A stretch of DNA of 64,000 nucleotides from Herbidospora solisilvae (GCF_009901565.1 NZ_WXEW01000002.1:124001-188000); one strand, 5' to 3'; counted from the first letter of the stretch, positions 31,938-40,970 are shown. The notes: generated from the sequence alone by a model not told the origin. A program made the numbers and translations.

Positions 31938-31953
31938 TCGACATCGTGTTCGA
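31938..31953. promoter_or_regulatory. SOS box 3 (LexA operator)
   Basis: TCGACATCGTGTTCGA matches the SOS consensus at 10 of 12 defined bases. It lies 49 bases before the LysM gene start. Confidence 0.6.
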
Positions 31954-32002
31954 TTCGCGCGATCTTTCTTCCCTTCTTGCAGGGCAGTCGAGGAGGTTCA
32001 CG

Positions 32003-32902
32003 ATGAAGCCCACGCGGAAGGACACCCCTACGACTCCACCCCCATACTCGAACATCCGGCCGCCGAAGGCCGTGGTTCCACACCCGGCGGAACACCCCCA
32101 TATAAGGCGACGCCATCTCACCTTGGTCCCGCCCTTTCCGGGCCGAGACCCCCAAGCCGAGTCCGGCCCAGGCTGGGAATCCGTGGTGCAGGCATTTCCG
32201 CAGGCGCGGGCCGGGCAGGGGCGGGATGCCACGGCTCAGGCCGCTCCGCAGACGACTTCCCAGGCTCGGGATTCCATGGTGCAGCCGGTTTCGAAGCCGA
32301 TGTCGAAGTCTCCAGTAAGGCCGAGTCGGGAATCGACGGCTCAAGCGGCCCCGCAGCCGATTTCACGGGCTCGGGGACGGAAGTCGGGGGCCGGAACTCA
32401 TTCGAGGCGTCGTAACCCCCGACCGAACCGCGCCATTCAGGGCGCGGGAGCCGATCGTCTGGTCGCCGTGGAAACCGTTCTGTCCCGGCATGGGAACCCG
32501 TCCAAAGGATCCCTGTCGGGGTCGCGACGCTGGGGTGACGCCGAGCGTCCCTCGCATGTCGCGGTCGAAGGCCGGCGTACCGAAAAAGAGAACCCCCCGC
32601 CCCTCAGGCTCACCCGGCGCGGGCGGATCGTCCTCGTCATACTCATCGCGATCGTAAGTTTGGCTGCGCTCTGGCTGGGCACACGGGCTGCCGTGACCGC
32701 GTCCACCACGCGTCCGGTCGAGGGGTTGCCCCGTGTGACGGTCCAGGAAGGCGACACCCTCTGGGAGATCGCCGTCTCGGCCGTGGGCGCCGGCGATCCG
32801 GGGGTCGTCGTTCGCGAGATCATGGATCTCAACGGTTTACCCGATCCCCTCATCCGGCCAGGCACGACGCTCTACCTCCCCCGCGATGTCCCAGGTCAGT
32901 AG
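32003..32902 (+). CDS. SOS-controlled LysM membrane protein (ChiZ/YneA-like)
   Basis: A 299-residue protein with a long basic, proline- and glutamine-rich cytoplasmic part, one membrane span at about residues 209-232 (GRIVLVILIAIVSLAALWLG) and an extracellular LysM domain of about 50 residues (VQEGDTLWEIAVSAVG through LIRPGTTLYLPRD). Its place next to lexA and before nrdR matches Rv2719c (ChiZ) in Mycobacterium tuberculosis, and YneA in Bacillus, which stop cell division during DNA damage by acting on peptidoglycan synthesis; the function here is inferred from that synteny. AGGAGG is six bases before the ATG. The cytoplasmic segment is much longer than in ChiZ/YneA. Confidence 0.8.
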   Translation: MKPTRKDTPTTPPPYSNIRPPKAVVPHPAEHPHIRRRHLTLVPPFPGRDPQAESGPGWESVVQAFPQARAGQGRDATAQAAPQTTSQARDSMVQPVSKPMSKSPVRPSRESTAQAAPQPISRARGRKSGAGTHSRRRNPRPNRAIQGAGADRLVAVETVLSRHGNPSKGSLSGSRRWGDAERPSHVAVEGRRTEKENPPPLRLTRRGRIVLVILIAIVSLAALWLGTRAAVTASTTRPVEGLPRVTVQEGDTLWEIAVSAVGAGDPGVVVREIMDLNGLPDPLIRPGTTLYLPRDVPGQ

Positions 32903-32963
32903 GCCCCTGAGGGACGTGGGGTTTGAGTTGCGATCTAGGGGACTCACTTCTAGGGTTGGGGAA

Positions 32964-32979
32964 CCACAACATCTAGTGG
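32964..32979. promoter_or_regulatory. NrdR box 1
   Basis: CCACAACATCTAGTGG matches the NrdR-box pattern acaCwAtATaTwGtgt at nearly all core positions. Box 2 begins exactly 32 bases later, about three helical turns. Confidence 0.7.
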
Positions 32980-32995
32980 TCGTGGTCAACTGAGC

Positions 32996-33011
32996 GAACC
33001 ATAGATTGTGT
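32996..33011. promoter_or_regulatory. NrdR box 2 overlapping a -10 element
   Basis: GAACCATAGATTGTGT retains the CxATA...TTGTGT core of the NrdR box. TAGATT (33002-33007) inside it fits a -10 hexamer, so NrdR binding would block the nrdRJ promoter. Confidence 0.6.
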
Positions 33012-33078
33012 TTCCTTTGCCGCACCTCATCACATGTGGGGGCGTGCGCGAGCGTCTGGTCAGTGAGGAGGCGACGGC

Positions 33079-33537
33079 GTGCATTGCCCGTTCTGCCGTC
33101 ATCCCGACACCCGGGTCGTCGACAGCCGGTCGACGGAAGACGGCGGGGCGATTCGCCGCCGGCGCACCTGTTCCGAATGCGGGAGACGGTTCACCACGCA
33201 GGAGACGGTCCTGCTGATGGTGAGCAAACGCAGCGGGGTGACCGAGGCGTTCTCCAGGGAGAAGGTCATCGCCGGGGTCCGGCGGGCCTGCCAGGGGCGG
33301 CCCGTCAGTGAGGACTCGCTCGCGCAGCTCGGGCAGAGGGTCGAGGAGAGCATCCGCGCGTCCGGTGTCGCCGAGATCCCGGCCCATGAGGTGGGCGTGG
33401 CGGTCCTCGGGCCGCTGCGCGACCTCGATGAGGTGGCTTATCTACGTTTCGCCTCGGTCTACCGGGGGTTTGAGACCCTCGCCGACTTCGAGGCAGAGAT
33501 CCAGCAACTCAAGGCACATGCCAAGGGGGAGTCATGA
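33079..33537 (+). CDS. nrdR: NrdR, ribonucleotide reductase repressor
   Basis: A 152-residue regulator. The zinc ribbon uses Cys3, Cys6, Cys31 and Cys34 (MHCPFCRHP and [12 protein letters not shown]); the ATP-cone follows from about residue 49 ([20 protein letters not shown]), sensing ATP/dATP. It represses ribonucleotide reductase genes through paired NrdR boxes, a pair of which precedes it, so the operon is autoregulated. The GTG has a GAGGAG site eight bases upstream. Its stop overlaps the nrdJ start by four bases (ATGA), giving translational coupling. Confidence 0.97.
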   Translation: MHCPFCRHPDTRVVDSRSTEDGGAIRRRRTCSECGRRFTTQETVLLMVSKRSGVTEAFSREKVIAGVRRACQGRPVSEDSLAQLGQRVEESIRASGVAEIPAHEVGVAVLGPLRDLDEVAYLRFASVYRGFETLADFEAEIQQLKAHAKGES

Positions 33538-36356
33538 CGGAGACGGTCAACGGCACATCCACGCGCGCACGGCGTGGGCGGGCCAAGGGGCTGAAGGTGA
33601 AGCGGATCTTCACCACCGAGGGCGTCCACCCCTACGACGCGGTGGAGTGGGAGCGCCGTGACGTCGTCATGACCAACTGGCGCGACGGCTCGGTCAACTT
33701 CGAGCAGCGCGGGGTCGAGTTCCCGGCGTCGTGGTCGGTCAACGCGGCCAACATCGTGACCACCAAGTACTTCCGGGGCGCGCTCGGCACGCCGCAGCGC
33801 GAGTGGAGCCTGAAGCAGCTCGTCGACCGGGTGACGGGGGTCTACACGCGGACCGGCGTCGAGAACGGCTACTTCGCCTCCGACGAAGACGCCGAGATCT
33901 TCGACCACGAGCTGAAGCACGCCCTGGTCCACCAGTTGTTCGCGTTCAACTCGCCCGTGTGGTTCAACGTCGGCACCCTGTCGCCGCAGCAGGTCAGCGC
34001 CTGTTTCATCCTGGCCGTCGACGACACCATGGAGTCGATCCTCGACTGGTACAAGGAAGAGGGCGTGATCTTCAAGGGCGGTTCCGGCTCGGGGGTGAAC
34101 CTGTCCCGCATCCGCTCCTCCAAGGAGCTGCTGTCCTCGGGCGGCACGGCCAGCGGCCCCGTCTCCTTCATGCGGGGCGCCGACGCCTCGGCCGGGACCA
34201 TCAAGTCGGGCGGCGCCACCCGCCGGGCGGCCAAGATGGTCGTGCTCGACGTCGACCACCCCGACATCGAGGAGTTCATCGAGACGAAGGCGCGTGAGGA
34301 GGACAAGATCCGCGCCCTCCGCGACGCCGGGTTCGACATGGACCTCGGCGGCAAGGACATCGTGTCGGTGCAGTACCAGAACGCCAACAACTCGGTCCGC
34401 GTCAGCGACGAGTTCATGCGCCAGGTCGAGACCGGCGGCAAGTTCGGCCTGCGCGCCCGCCTCACCCACGAGGTCATCGAGGAGATCGACGCGCGTGACC
34501 TCTTCCGCAAGATGGCCAAGGCGGCGTGGGAGTGCGCCGACCCGGGCGTGCAGTACGACGACACGATCAACGACTGGCACACCTGCCCCGAGACCGGCCG
34601 GATCACCGCGTCCAACCCCTGCTCGGAGTACGTCCACCTCGACAACTCCTCGTGCAACCTGGCGTCGATCAACCTGCTGAAGTTCCTCACCGACGACGAC
34701 ACGTTCGACATCGCCCGGTTCGTCAAGCTGACCGAGCTGATCATCACCGCGATGGACATCTCGATCACCTTCGCCGACTTCCCGACCGAGAAGATCGGCG
34801 AGACCACCCGCGCCTACCGCCAGCTCGGCATCGGCTACGCCAACCTGGGCGCCCTGCTGATGGCCACCGGCCACGCCTACGACTCCGACGGCGGCCGGGC
34901 CATCGCCGCGGCGATCACGTCGCTGATGACCGGGGTGTCCTACCGCCGCAGCGCGGAGCTGGCGGCCGTCGTGGGGGCCTACGACGGCTACGAGCGCAAC
35001 GCCGAGCCGCACAAGCGGGTCATGCGCAAGCACGCCGCCGCCAACGACGCGGTCCGCACCATCGACGCGATGGACAAGGCGATCCACGCCGAGGCGACCA
35101 AGCAGTGGCAGGAGTGCCTCAAGCTGGGCGAGAAGAACGGCTGGCGCAACGCCCAGGCGTCGCTGCTCGCCCCGACCGGCACCATCGGCCTGATGATGGA
35201 CTGCGACACCACCGGCATCGAGCCCGACCTGGCCCTGGTCAAGTTCAAGAAGCTCGTCGGCGGCGGCTCGATGCAGATCGTCAACCAGACCATCCCGCGG
35301 GCCCTGCGTCAGCTCGGCTACCAGGAGGAGCAGGTCGAGGCGATCGTCGAGTACATCGCGCAGAACTCCCACGTGGTCGGCGCCCCCGGCCTCAAGGAGG
35401 CCCACTACGAGGTGTTCGACTGCGCGATGGGCGAGCGGGCGATCGCGCCCATGGGCCACGTCCGGATGATGGCCGCGACCCAGCCGTTCCTGTCGGGCGC
35501 GATCTCCAAGACGGTCAACCTGCCCGAGTCGGCGACGATCGACGACATCGAGCAGGTCTACCTCGAGGGCTGGCGGCTCGGCCTGAAGGCCCTGGCCGTC
35601 TACCGCGACAACTGCAAGGTCGGCCAGCCGCTGTCGGCCGGCAACAACAAGAAGACCGAAGAGGCCGCGGTCGTCGCCGAGCCCGAGACCAAGGTCATCG
35701 AGGTCTCCCGCCCGACCCGCCGCCGCATGCCGAACAGCCGCCCGAGCATCACGACCCGCTTCACGGTCGGCGGCGCGAAGGGCTACATGACCGCCTCGTC
35801 CTACCCCGACGACGGTCTCGGCGAGGTCTTCCTGAAGATGTCCAAGCAGGGCTCGACCCTCGCGGGCGTCATGGACGCCTTCTCCGTGGCGATCTCCATC
35901 GGCCTCCAGTACGGCGTGCCGCTCGACACCTACGTGCAGAAGTTCGTCAACATGCGCTTCGAGCCGGCCGGCATGACCGACGACCCCGACGTCCGCATGG
36001 CCCAGTCGGTGATGGACTACATCTTCCGCCGCCTGGCCCTCGACCACCTGGCCTACGAGGACCGGGCCGCTCTGGGCATCTTCTCCGCCTCCGAGCGCGC
36101 CGCCCAGCAGCGCGGCGAAGACCCGGCCGCCCAGCTCGACACGGCCGCGCTGGCCCAGTCGGCCCCGATAGAGCCTCCGGTGACCAAGCCGGTCCCGGTC
36201 GCCGAGCCGGTCAGGGCCTCGCAGCAGGGCCACCTGGAGGGCCACCAGGGCTTCACGGCCGACGCGCCGCTGTGCATGACCTGCGGCACCAAGATGCGCC
36301 CGGCCGGTAGCTGCTACGTGTGCGAGGGCTGCGGCAGCACCAGCGGCTGCAGCTGA
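33534..36356 (+). CDS. nrdJ: Vitamin B12-dependent (class II) ribonucleotide reductase
   Basis: A 940-residue adenosylcobalamin-dependent enzyme that reduces ribonucleotides for DNA synthesis without needing oxygen. Recognised stretches: [20 protein letters not shown], the [20 protein letters not shown] active-site loop with redox cysteines, and [20 protein letters not shown]. The C-terminus carries a cysteine-rich zinc-finger-like tail ([10 protein letters not shown] and [14 protein letters not shown]) usual in long class II enzymes. The start overlaps the nrdR stop. A long hairpin after the stop codon serves as terminator. No B12 riboswitch box is present upstream of the operon. Confidence 0.96.
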   Translation: MTETVNGTSTRARRGRAKGLKVKRIFTTEGVHPYDAVEWERRDVVMTNWRDGSVNFEQRGVEFPASWSVNAANIVTTKYFRGALGTPQREWSLKQLVDRVTGVYTRTGVENGYFASDEDAEIFDHELKHALVHQLFAFNSPVWFNVGTLSPQQVSACFILAVDDTMESILDWYKEEGVIFKGGSGSGVNLSRIRSSKELLSSGGTASGPVSFMRGADASAGTIKSGGATRRAAKMVVLDVDHPDIEEFIETKAREEDKIRALRDAGFDMDLGGKDIVSVQYQNANNSVRVSDEFMRQVETGGKFGLRARLTHEVIEEIDARDLFRKMAKAAWECADPGVQYDDTINDWHTCPETGRITASNPCSEYVHLDNSSCNLASINLLKFLTDDDTFDIARFVKLTELIITAMDISITFADFPTEKIGETTRAYRQLGIGYANLGALLMATGHAYDSDGGRAIAAAITSLMTGVSYRRSAELAAVVGAYDGYERNAEPHKRVMRKHAAANDAVRTIDAMDKAIHAEATKQWQECLKLGEKNGWRNAQASLLAPTGTIGLMMDCDTTGIEPDLALVKFKKLVGGGSMQIVNQTIPRALRQLGYQEEQVEAIVEYIAQNSHVVGAPGLKEAHYEVFDCAMGERAIAPMGHVRMMAATQPFLSGAISKTVNLPESATIDDIEQVYLEGWRLGLKALAVYRDNCKVGQPLSAGNNKKTEEAAVVAEPETKVIEVSRPTRRRMPNSRPSITTRFTVGGAKGYMTASSYPDDGLGEVFLKMSKQGSTLAGVMDAFSVAISIGLQYGVPLDTYVQKFVNMRFEPAGMTDDPDVRMAQSVMDYIFRRLALDHLAYEDRAALGIFSASERAAQQRGEDPAAQLDTAALAQSAPIEPPVTKPVPVAEPVRASQQGHLEGHQGFTADAPLCMTCGTKMRPAGSCYVCEGCGSTSGCS

Positions 36357-36362
36357 CCCCCG

Positions 36363-36398
36363 ATCCTGGGCCGACCCGACAGAGGGCCGGCCCAGGAT
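36363..36398 (+). terminator. Hairpin terminator after nrdJ
   Basis: Perfect 10-bp stem (ATCCTGGGCC / GGCCCAGGAT), extended by one more G-C pair inside, then TCTTCC. Confidence 0.75.
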
Positions 36399-36401
36399 TC
36401 T

Positions 36402-36470
36402 TCCGTTACGGCTCCCGCCCACCCCGGCACCGCCCGCCGCCCATGGTCCGCGCCGCATCCGGCGCTCACC
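36402..36470 (+). repeat. Dispersed intergenic repeat, copy 2
   Basis: Begins TCCGTTACGGCTCCCGCCCA and carries the same ordered blocks as the element at 4981, with single-base insertions. It lies between the nrdJ terminator and the end of the convergent serine hydrolase gene. Confidence 0.6.
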
Positions 36471-36491
36471 GGCGGCGCGGGCGGCCCACCG

Positions 36492-37610
36492 TCACGACAG
36501 GGCGGCCCGCACCGCCTCGACGAGGTTGGCGGCCCTCCTGTCGTCGGCGGCGTGCTTGCCGTGGTTCATCACATAGCCGAAGGCGAGCCCCCGGGAAGGG
36601 TCCGCGAACCCCAGCGAGCCCCCGTATCCCGGGAAGCCGAAGGCCGTCGGGTCATACCAGAACTCGTCCGGGTTCGGCAGGCCGAAGCCCAGCCCGACCC
36701 TGACCGGCACCCGCAGCACCTTGTCCACCCCGCTGACCTGCTCGCTCGTCGCCATCGACAGCAGTTCAGGGCTGAGGATCCGGCCGTCGAGCAGCCCCGC
36801 GTAGAAGCCCGCGAGCCCCCGGGCGGTGCCGCAGCCGTTGGTCGAGGGGAACTCGGCCGCCAGTTCGACGGGGTCGTTGTGGTCGAGGAACGGGGTCACG
36901 GCCATCGAGGCCCGCATCGTCAGCGACGTCGGGTCGAAGTAGGGGCGTACCGCCTCGGGCAGGGTCGCCGGGTCGACCGACAGGTCGATCGCCGGGGAGA
37001 CGATCCGGGCGGCGCGGTGGTGTTCCGACTCCGGCAGCCCGATCCAGAAGTCCAGCTCCAGCGGAGCGGTGATCTCCTCGCGCAGGTACGTCCCCAGCGT
37101 GCGCCCCGACACCCGGCGCACCACCTCGCCGACGAGCCAGCCGAAGGTGTGGGCGTGGTAGCCCGACTCGGTTCCGGGTTCCCACAGCGGCTGCTGCGCC
37201 GCCAGGGCGGCGACCACCGGCTCCCAGGCCACGGCCTCGGCGGGGGTGACCGGTTTGTCGAGAGCGGCCAGGCCCGCCTGGTGGGTGAGCAGCCAACGTA
37301 CCGGGATCTCGGGTTTGCCGAACTCCGGCCAGTAGTCGGCGACGGGGGCGTCCAGGTCGAGCAGGCCGCGGTCGACGAGGTGCAGGGCGCAGGCGGCGGT
37401 GATCGCCTTGGTGGTGGAGAAGACCACCTGGAGGGTGTCCTCGGTCCAGGGGCGTTCGGTCTGGGGGTCGGCCACGCCGCCCCAGAGGTCCACGACCTTC
37501 TTCCCGTCGACGTAGACGCAGACGGCCGCGCCGATCTCGTCGTGGTGCTCGAAGTTGTCGGCGAACGCGTCTTGGACGGGTTCGAATCCGGGTGCGGTGG
37601 TTCCGGGCAT
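36492..37610 (-). CDS. Serine hydrolase of the beta-lactamase/EstB family
   Basis: A 372-residue cytoplasmic hydrolase with the class C beta-lactamase fold. The nucleophile motif SxxK is Ser65-Thr-Thr-Lys68 (VVFSTTKAITAACALHLV), the second motif is the Tyr in SGYHAHTFGWLVGEVVRR, and the third is near GYGGSLGFADPSRGLAFGYV, without the KTG triad of true beta-lactamases. This is the pattern of EstB-type esterases and DD-peptidase relatives. No signal peptide, so a cytoplasmic esterase is likelier than antibiotic resistance. It is followed in the same direction from the HTH gene 23 bases upstream. Confidence 0.88.
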   Translation of the reverse strand: MPGTTAPGFEPVQDAFADNFEHHDEIGAAVCVYVDGKKVVDLWGGVADPQTERPWTEDTLQVVFSTTKAITAACALHLVDRGLLDLDAPVADYWPEFGKPEIPVRWLLTHQAGLAALDKPVTPAEAVAWEPVVAALAAQQPLWEPGTESGYHAHTFGWLVGEVVRRVSGRTLGTYLREEITAPLELDFWIGLPESEHHRAARIVSPAIDLSVDPATLPEAVRPYFDPTSLTMRASMAVTPFLDHNDPVELAAEFPSTNGCGTARGLAGFYAGLLDGRILSPELLSMATSEQVSGVDKVLRVPVRVGLGFGLPNPDEFWYDPTAFGFPGYGGSLGFADPSRGLAFGYVMNHGKHAADDRRAANLVEAVRAALS

Positions 37611-37633
37611 GCGTCATCGCCTTCTGGTGGGGG

Positions 37634-38011
37634 TCAGCGGCGCCAGCTCTCGATGAGCCAGGCGCAGATCTCCGGCTCGGTCATCTCGGGGAACTCTTCG
37701 CCGAACGTCGCGAGGGCACGCAGCGCCTCGTCGCGGTCGAGGCCGCGCTCGGCGGCGGCCTTCAGGTAGTCCTGGCGGGCCGCCGGGGGGCGTCCGCCGC
37801 CGGCTCCTCGGCCGGGCAGGCCCTCGCGCCAGCGCACGATCTCGCCGAGACGGTCGGGACGCCAGCCGGGGGCGCCGTCGATCTCGGCGTCGGGTTCGGG
37901 GAAGGGGTGGGCGGATCCCGCGGGGTAGCGGGCCCGCCATTTGTGCACCGCGTGCCGGCTCACCCCCAGCGCCTCGCCGATGCCGAGTACGCCGAGGTAT
38001 CGCTCGGTCAT
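37634..38011 (-). CDS. Small helix-turn-helix DNA-binding protein
   Basis: A 125-residue protein. Residues 4-28 (RYLGVLGIGEALGVSRHAVH, then KWRARYP) form an AlpA/MerR-like helix-turn-helix; the middle is proline- and glycine-rich and the C-terminus is helical (RALATFGEEFPEMTEPEICA). GAGG lies five bases before the ATG. It sits 23 bases before the serine hydrolase gene and may control it. A perfect 15-base palindrome lies in its upstream divergent region and is a candidate operator. Targets are unknown. Confidence 0.75.
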   Translation of the reverse strand: MTERYLGVLGIGEALGVSRHAVHKWRARYPAGSAHPFPEPDAEIDGAPGWRPDRLGEIVRWREGLPGRGAGGGRPPAARQDYLKAAAERGLDRDEALRALATFGEEFPEMTEPEICAWLIESWRR

Positions 38012-38070
38012 GGTGCCTCAACTCGTCCGTCCGCCTCCTGGTGGGTCACTTCATACCACGACCGAACATG

Positions 38071-38085
38071 GTCTCTTGAAGAGAC
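38071..38085. promoter_or_regulatory. Perfect palindrome, operator candidate
   Basis: GTCTCTTGAAGAGAC: 7-bp arms around a central G, between the divergent HTH and F420-reductase-like genes. TAGAGT at 38090-38095 could be the -10 of the rightward gene, so the palindrome would lie in its -35 region. Confidence 0.55.
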
Positions 38086-38172
38086 AACGTAGAGTCTCGC
38101 CCGTAACGTCGTCAACGAGGGAGACGAGGTTACGTGTGGGAATGACGCCACCGGTGACCAGGTTTCCCCGGT

Positions 38173-38799
38173 ATGGTCATCGGATTCATTGGCAGCGGGC
38201 ACATCGGGTCGGCACTGGCCCGGCTGGCCGTCGACGCGGGGCACTCCGTCGTGATGAGCAACTCACGCGGGCCGGAGACCCTCGCCGACCTGGTGGAGTC
38301 GCTCGGCCCGGCGGCCTCCGCGTCGACCGCAGAGGGGGCGGCCGAGGCGGGGGACGTCGTGGTCGTCACGGTGCCGTTCCACGCGTACAGACGGGTACCG
38401 GTGCAGCCGCTCGCGGGGAAGATCGTGATCGACACGAACAATTACTACTTCGAGCGCGACGGGCGGTTCCCGCAGATCGACTCCGGCGAGAAGACGCCGT
38501 CGGGGCTGCTCCAGGAGCATCTGCCCACCTCGCGCGTGGTCAAGGGCTTCAACAACATCATGGCCGCCCACCTGCTGTCCGACGGCACCCCGCCGGGCAC
38601 GCCGAACCGGCGGGCGCTGCCGATCGCGGGCGACGACCCCGAGGCGAAGCGGGTCGTCGCCGACCTGACGGACTCCTTCGGCTTCGACGTCGTGGACGTC
38701 GGCCCGCTGTCCGAAGGGTGGCGGCACGACCGGGACCGGCCCGCCTACGTCTCCCGCTTCAACGCCGAGGAACTACGCGCGGCGCTCGCCCGCGCCTGA
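38173..38799 (+). CDS. NADPH-dependent F420 reductase-like protein
   Basis: A 208-residue Rossmann oxidoreductase of the NADP/F420-dependent family. The dinucleotide loop MVIGFIGSGHIGSALARLA is at the extreme N-terminus; the SNSRGPETLADLV NADP-phosphate region, VVVTVPFHAY and the RVVKGFNNIMAAHL motif follow. Family members pass hydride between F420 and NADP or reduce related substrates. No Shine-Dalgarno is visible; the promoter may be the TAGAGT region about 80 bases upstream. It diverges from the HTH gene. Confidence 0.85.
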   Translation: MVIGFIGSGHIGSALARLAVDAGHSVVMSNSRGPETLADLVESLGPAASASTAEGAAEAGDVVVVTVPFHAYRRVPVQPLAGKIVIDTNNYYFERDGRFPQIDSGEKTPSGLLQEHLPTSRVVKGFNNIMAAHLLSDGTPPGTPNRRALPIAGDDPEAKRVVADLTDSFGFDVVDVGPLSEGWRHDRDRPAYVSRFNAEELRAALARA

Positions 38800-38857
38800 G
38801 CCGCCGGACGGCTCCGGACCTCTGCGGTGTGATCCGGATTTTTCGGGGTGTCAACGG

Positions 38858-38870
38858 ACCGAAATTCGGT
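38858..38870. promoter_or_regulatory. Short palindrome before the MBL-fold gene
   Basis: ACCGAAATTCGGT: 6-bp perfect arms around one A, 34 bases before the ATG at 38904. Possible repressor site. Confidence 0.35.
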
Positions 38871-38903
38871 CAGGCCGCGCTCCGGTGTGGTAACAACTGA
38901 CCC

Positions 38904-39680
38904 ATGATCGAAGTTGCGGACGGAGTCTGGATCCGCCGGCACACCGAGCTCGACCTCACCCTCGGGCTGATCGTGGGGCAGGCCGGCTGTCTCGTCGTCG
39001 ACACCGGCATCGACGAGGCCTTCGGCCAGGCCTGGGCCGACGCGATCAGGGAGGTCACCGACCTGCCCTGGACGGTCGTGCTGACCCACGCCCACTTCGA
39101 CCACGCCTTCGGCACGGCGGCCTTCGGGACCTGCTTCGCCACCGAGGGCTGCCGGGAGGCGCTGGTCGACACGGCCCAGAAGCAGATCGGGGAGTGGTCG
39201 GGCGAGTTCCCCGGCATCGCGACCGCCCCGGTCGTGCTGCCGCTGCGGGCGCCGTCCAGTGTCGACCTCGGCGGGAGGGAGGTCCTGCTCGGCCACCCCG
39301 GGCCCGGCCACACCGGTCACGACCTCACCGTCCACGTTCCGGACGTGGGCGTGCTGTTCGCGGGCGACCTCGTGGAGCAGGGGGCGCCGCCGCAGTTCGG
39401 CGACTCCTACCCGGGCGCGTGGCCCATGGCGCTGGAGAAGATGCTGGAGGCCGCTCCCGAGGTGATCGTGCCGGGCCACGGCGACCCGGTGACGCCCGAC
39501 TTCGTGGAGCGGCAGCGAGCGGAGATCACCGAGATCGTCACGCTCTGTGAGCGGCTGCACCGTGGGGAGATCGACCTCGAAGGGGCGGTGGCACGATCGC
39601 CGTACCCGCAGAAGACCCTTGAGGAGGCGCTGGCCAGGACTATTCGGCGTCGTCCTCTTCGAAGGCCAGACGGTCGCTGA
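38904..39680 (+). CDS. MBL-fold metallohydrolase
   Basis: A 258-residue metallo-beta-lactamase-fold enzyme. The metal motif THAHFDHAFG (HxHxDH) is at about residues 68-77, with the later ligands His in GPGHTGHDL, Asp in VLFAGDLVEQG and His in IVPGHGDPV, so both metal sites look complete. The substrate is unknown; beta-lactam or thioester hydrolysis and general detoxification are all possible. No signal peptide. No Shine-Dalgarno; TAACAA is seven bases before the ATG. The C-terminal 13 codons overlap the end of the YbjN gene on the other strand. Confidence 0.88.
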   Translation: MIEVADGVWIRRHTELDLTLGLIVGQAGCLVVDTGIDEAFGQAWADAIREVTDLPWTVVLTHAHFDHAFGTAAFGTCFATEGCREALVDTAQKQIGEWSGEFPGIATAPVVLPLRAPSSVDLGGREVLLGHPGPGHTGHDLTVHVPDVGVLFAGDLVEQGAPPQFGDSYPGAWPMALEKMLEAAPEVIVPGHGDPVTPDFVERQRAEITEIVTLCERLHRGEIDLEGAVARSPYPQKTLEEALARTIRRRPLRRPDGR

Positions 39681-40083
39681 GCCAGCGGTGGAACTTGATC
39701 GCCGACCTCACCCAGTGGGCGACGATCGTCATCAGGTGTTCGTAGGTGACTCCGGCGCCGATGTAGAGCTGGGCGTCGCCGATCACGCGTATCACGCCGT
39801 TGTCGGGCGTGAAGGCGTAGACCTTGGGCCACATCGTGTCGGCGTTCCACTCGTTGAGCGCGGTGAGCAGCAGCGGCTTCTCGTCGACGGAGTAGTGGCG
39901 GTCGTAGAAGGTGCGGATCGTGAAAAGGTCGCCTTCTGACCCGAACAGGAAGAAGACCGTGAGCGCCTCGGTGGAGATCGCGAGGTCGCCGTCAGCGTCG
40001 AAGGTGAAGTCGATGTCGAGTTCGTTGAGGATCTCGATGATCAGTTCCTGGTCGGGCTGGACCACGGCCGGGGAATGGCTCAC
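39640..40083 (-). CDS. YbjN domain-containing protein
   Basis: A 147-residue cytoplasmic protein of the YbjN family, a type III secretion chaperone-like fold of unknown biochemical function. Family features: DQELIIEILNELDIDFTFDA, FFLFGSEGDLFTIRTFYDRH, LLLTALNEWNADTMWPKVYA and AHWVRSAIKFHRWLSD. GTG at 40083 is used, with AGGA about seven bases upstream; the reading frame stays open much further but lies across the divergent SDR gene. It shares its promoter region with that gene. Confidence 0.85.
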   Translation of the reverse strand: MSHSPAVVQPDQELIIEILNELDIDFTFDADGDLAISTEALTVFFLFGSEGDLFTIRTFYDRHYSVDEKPLLLTALNEWNADTMWPKVYAFTPDNGVIRVIGDAQLYIGAGVTYEHLMTIVAHWVRSAIKFHRWLSDRLAFEEDDAE

Positions 40084-40197
40084 CCCCCCATCCTGACAGA
40101 CCCGGGCCCCGGAATCATGAGCCTGTGGGGTGAGTTCGTTCAGCGCGTCGTGATGGGGTATGGATCCGGAAAACGCCTCAAAAGGTGGGAAACCATC

Positions 40198-40962
40198 ATG
40201 GACGGTACGATTCTCGTCACCGGCGGCACCGGCATCCTGGGCCGTCAGGTCATCGCGGACCTCCGGCGGGCGGGCCGGGAGGTCCGCAATCTGGCCCGCA
40301 GCGCCGACGGGCCCTATCGGGGCGATCTGGTCACCGGGCAGGGGATCGCCGAGGCCGCCGACGGCGTGAGCACGGTCGTCCACCTGGCCAGCAAGCCGCC
40401 CGGCAAGACCGACGTCCAGGCGGCCCGCAACCTGCTGAAGGCGCTGGCGCCGGGCACCCACGTCGTCTACATCTCGATCGTCGGCGTCGACCGGCATCCC
40501 TACTCGTACTACCAGGTCAAACACGCCGTGGAGCAGCTCGTCGAGGCCTCCGGGCTGCCGTACACGATCCTGCGGACCACGCAGTTCCACGACTTCATGG
40601 CCTCGCTCTGCCGGACGCTGACCAGGTCGCCGATCGTGCCGGTGCCGCTCGGGTGGGCGTCGCAGCCGATCGCGATCTCGGAGGTCTCCTCGCAGCTCGC
40701 CACGCTGGCGATGGGCGACCCGGCGGGCCGGTTGGCCGACATGGGCGGGCCGCAGGTGCTCAGCTTCCGGGAGATGGTCGAGCTCTACCTGGCGGCGGAG
40801 GACAAGCGGAAACGGGTCGTCGAGGTGCTCGTGCCGGGCCGGGTCAGCAAGGCGTTCCGGTCGGGATACCAGCTCACGCCCGAGCACGCCGTCGGGCGGA
40901 TCACGTTCGAGGAGTTCCTGAGGGGTGGTGTGCCGGCCTCCTCCTACTTCAAGAAGGCGTGA
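40198..40962 (+). CDS. NmrA-like NAD(P)-binding (atypical SDR) protein
   Basis: A 254-residue atypical short-chain dehydrogenase. The nucleotide loop TILVTGGTGILGRQVIADL is near the N-terminus; a YxxxK-like YYQVKHAVEQLVE, and the PYTILRTTQFHDFMA stretch typical of the NmrA/NAD-epimerase-like group follow. Catalytic function is uncertain; such proteins often sense redox state or reduce quinones. AAGGTGGG precedes the ATG by eight bases; an open extension upstream is not supported. A long hairpin follows the stop codon. Confidence 0.82.
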   Translation: MDGTILVTGGTGILGRQVIADLRRAGREVRNLARSADGPYRGDLVTGQGIAEAADGVSTVVHLASKPPGKTDVQAARNLLKALAPGTHVVYISIVGVDRHPYSYYQVKHAVEQLVEASGLPYTILRTTQFHDFMASLCRTLTRSPIVPVPLGWASQPIAISEVSSQLATLAMGDPAGRLADMGGPQVLSFREMVELYLAAEDKRKRVVEVLVPGRVSKAFRSGYQLTPEHAVGRITFEEFLRGGVPASSYFKKA

Positions 40963-40970
40963 AAAGCATG

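Noticed and set aside
32903-33078. Adenosylcobalamin riboswitch before nrdRJ
   Set aside because: No B12 box (GCCACTG) or extended structure; paired NrdR boxes are present instead.
33459-36458. 999-codon leftward frame opposite nrdJ
   Set aside because: Antisense shadow of a well-identified gene in high-GC DNA; low-complexity His/Arg/Gly/Val composition and no known domain.
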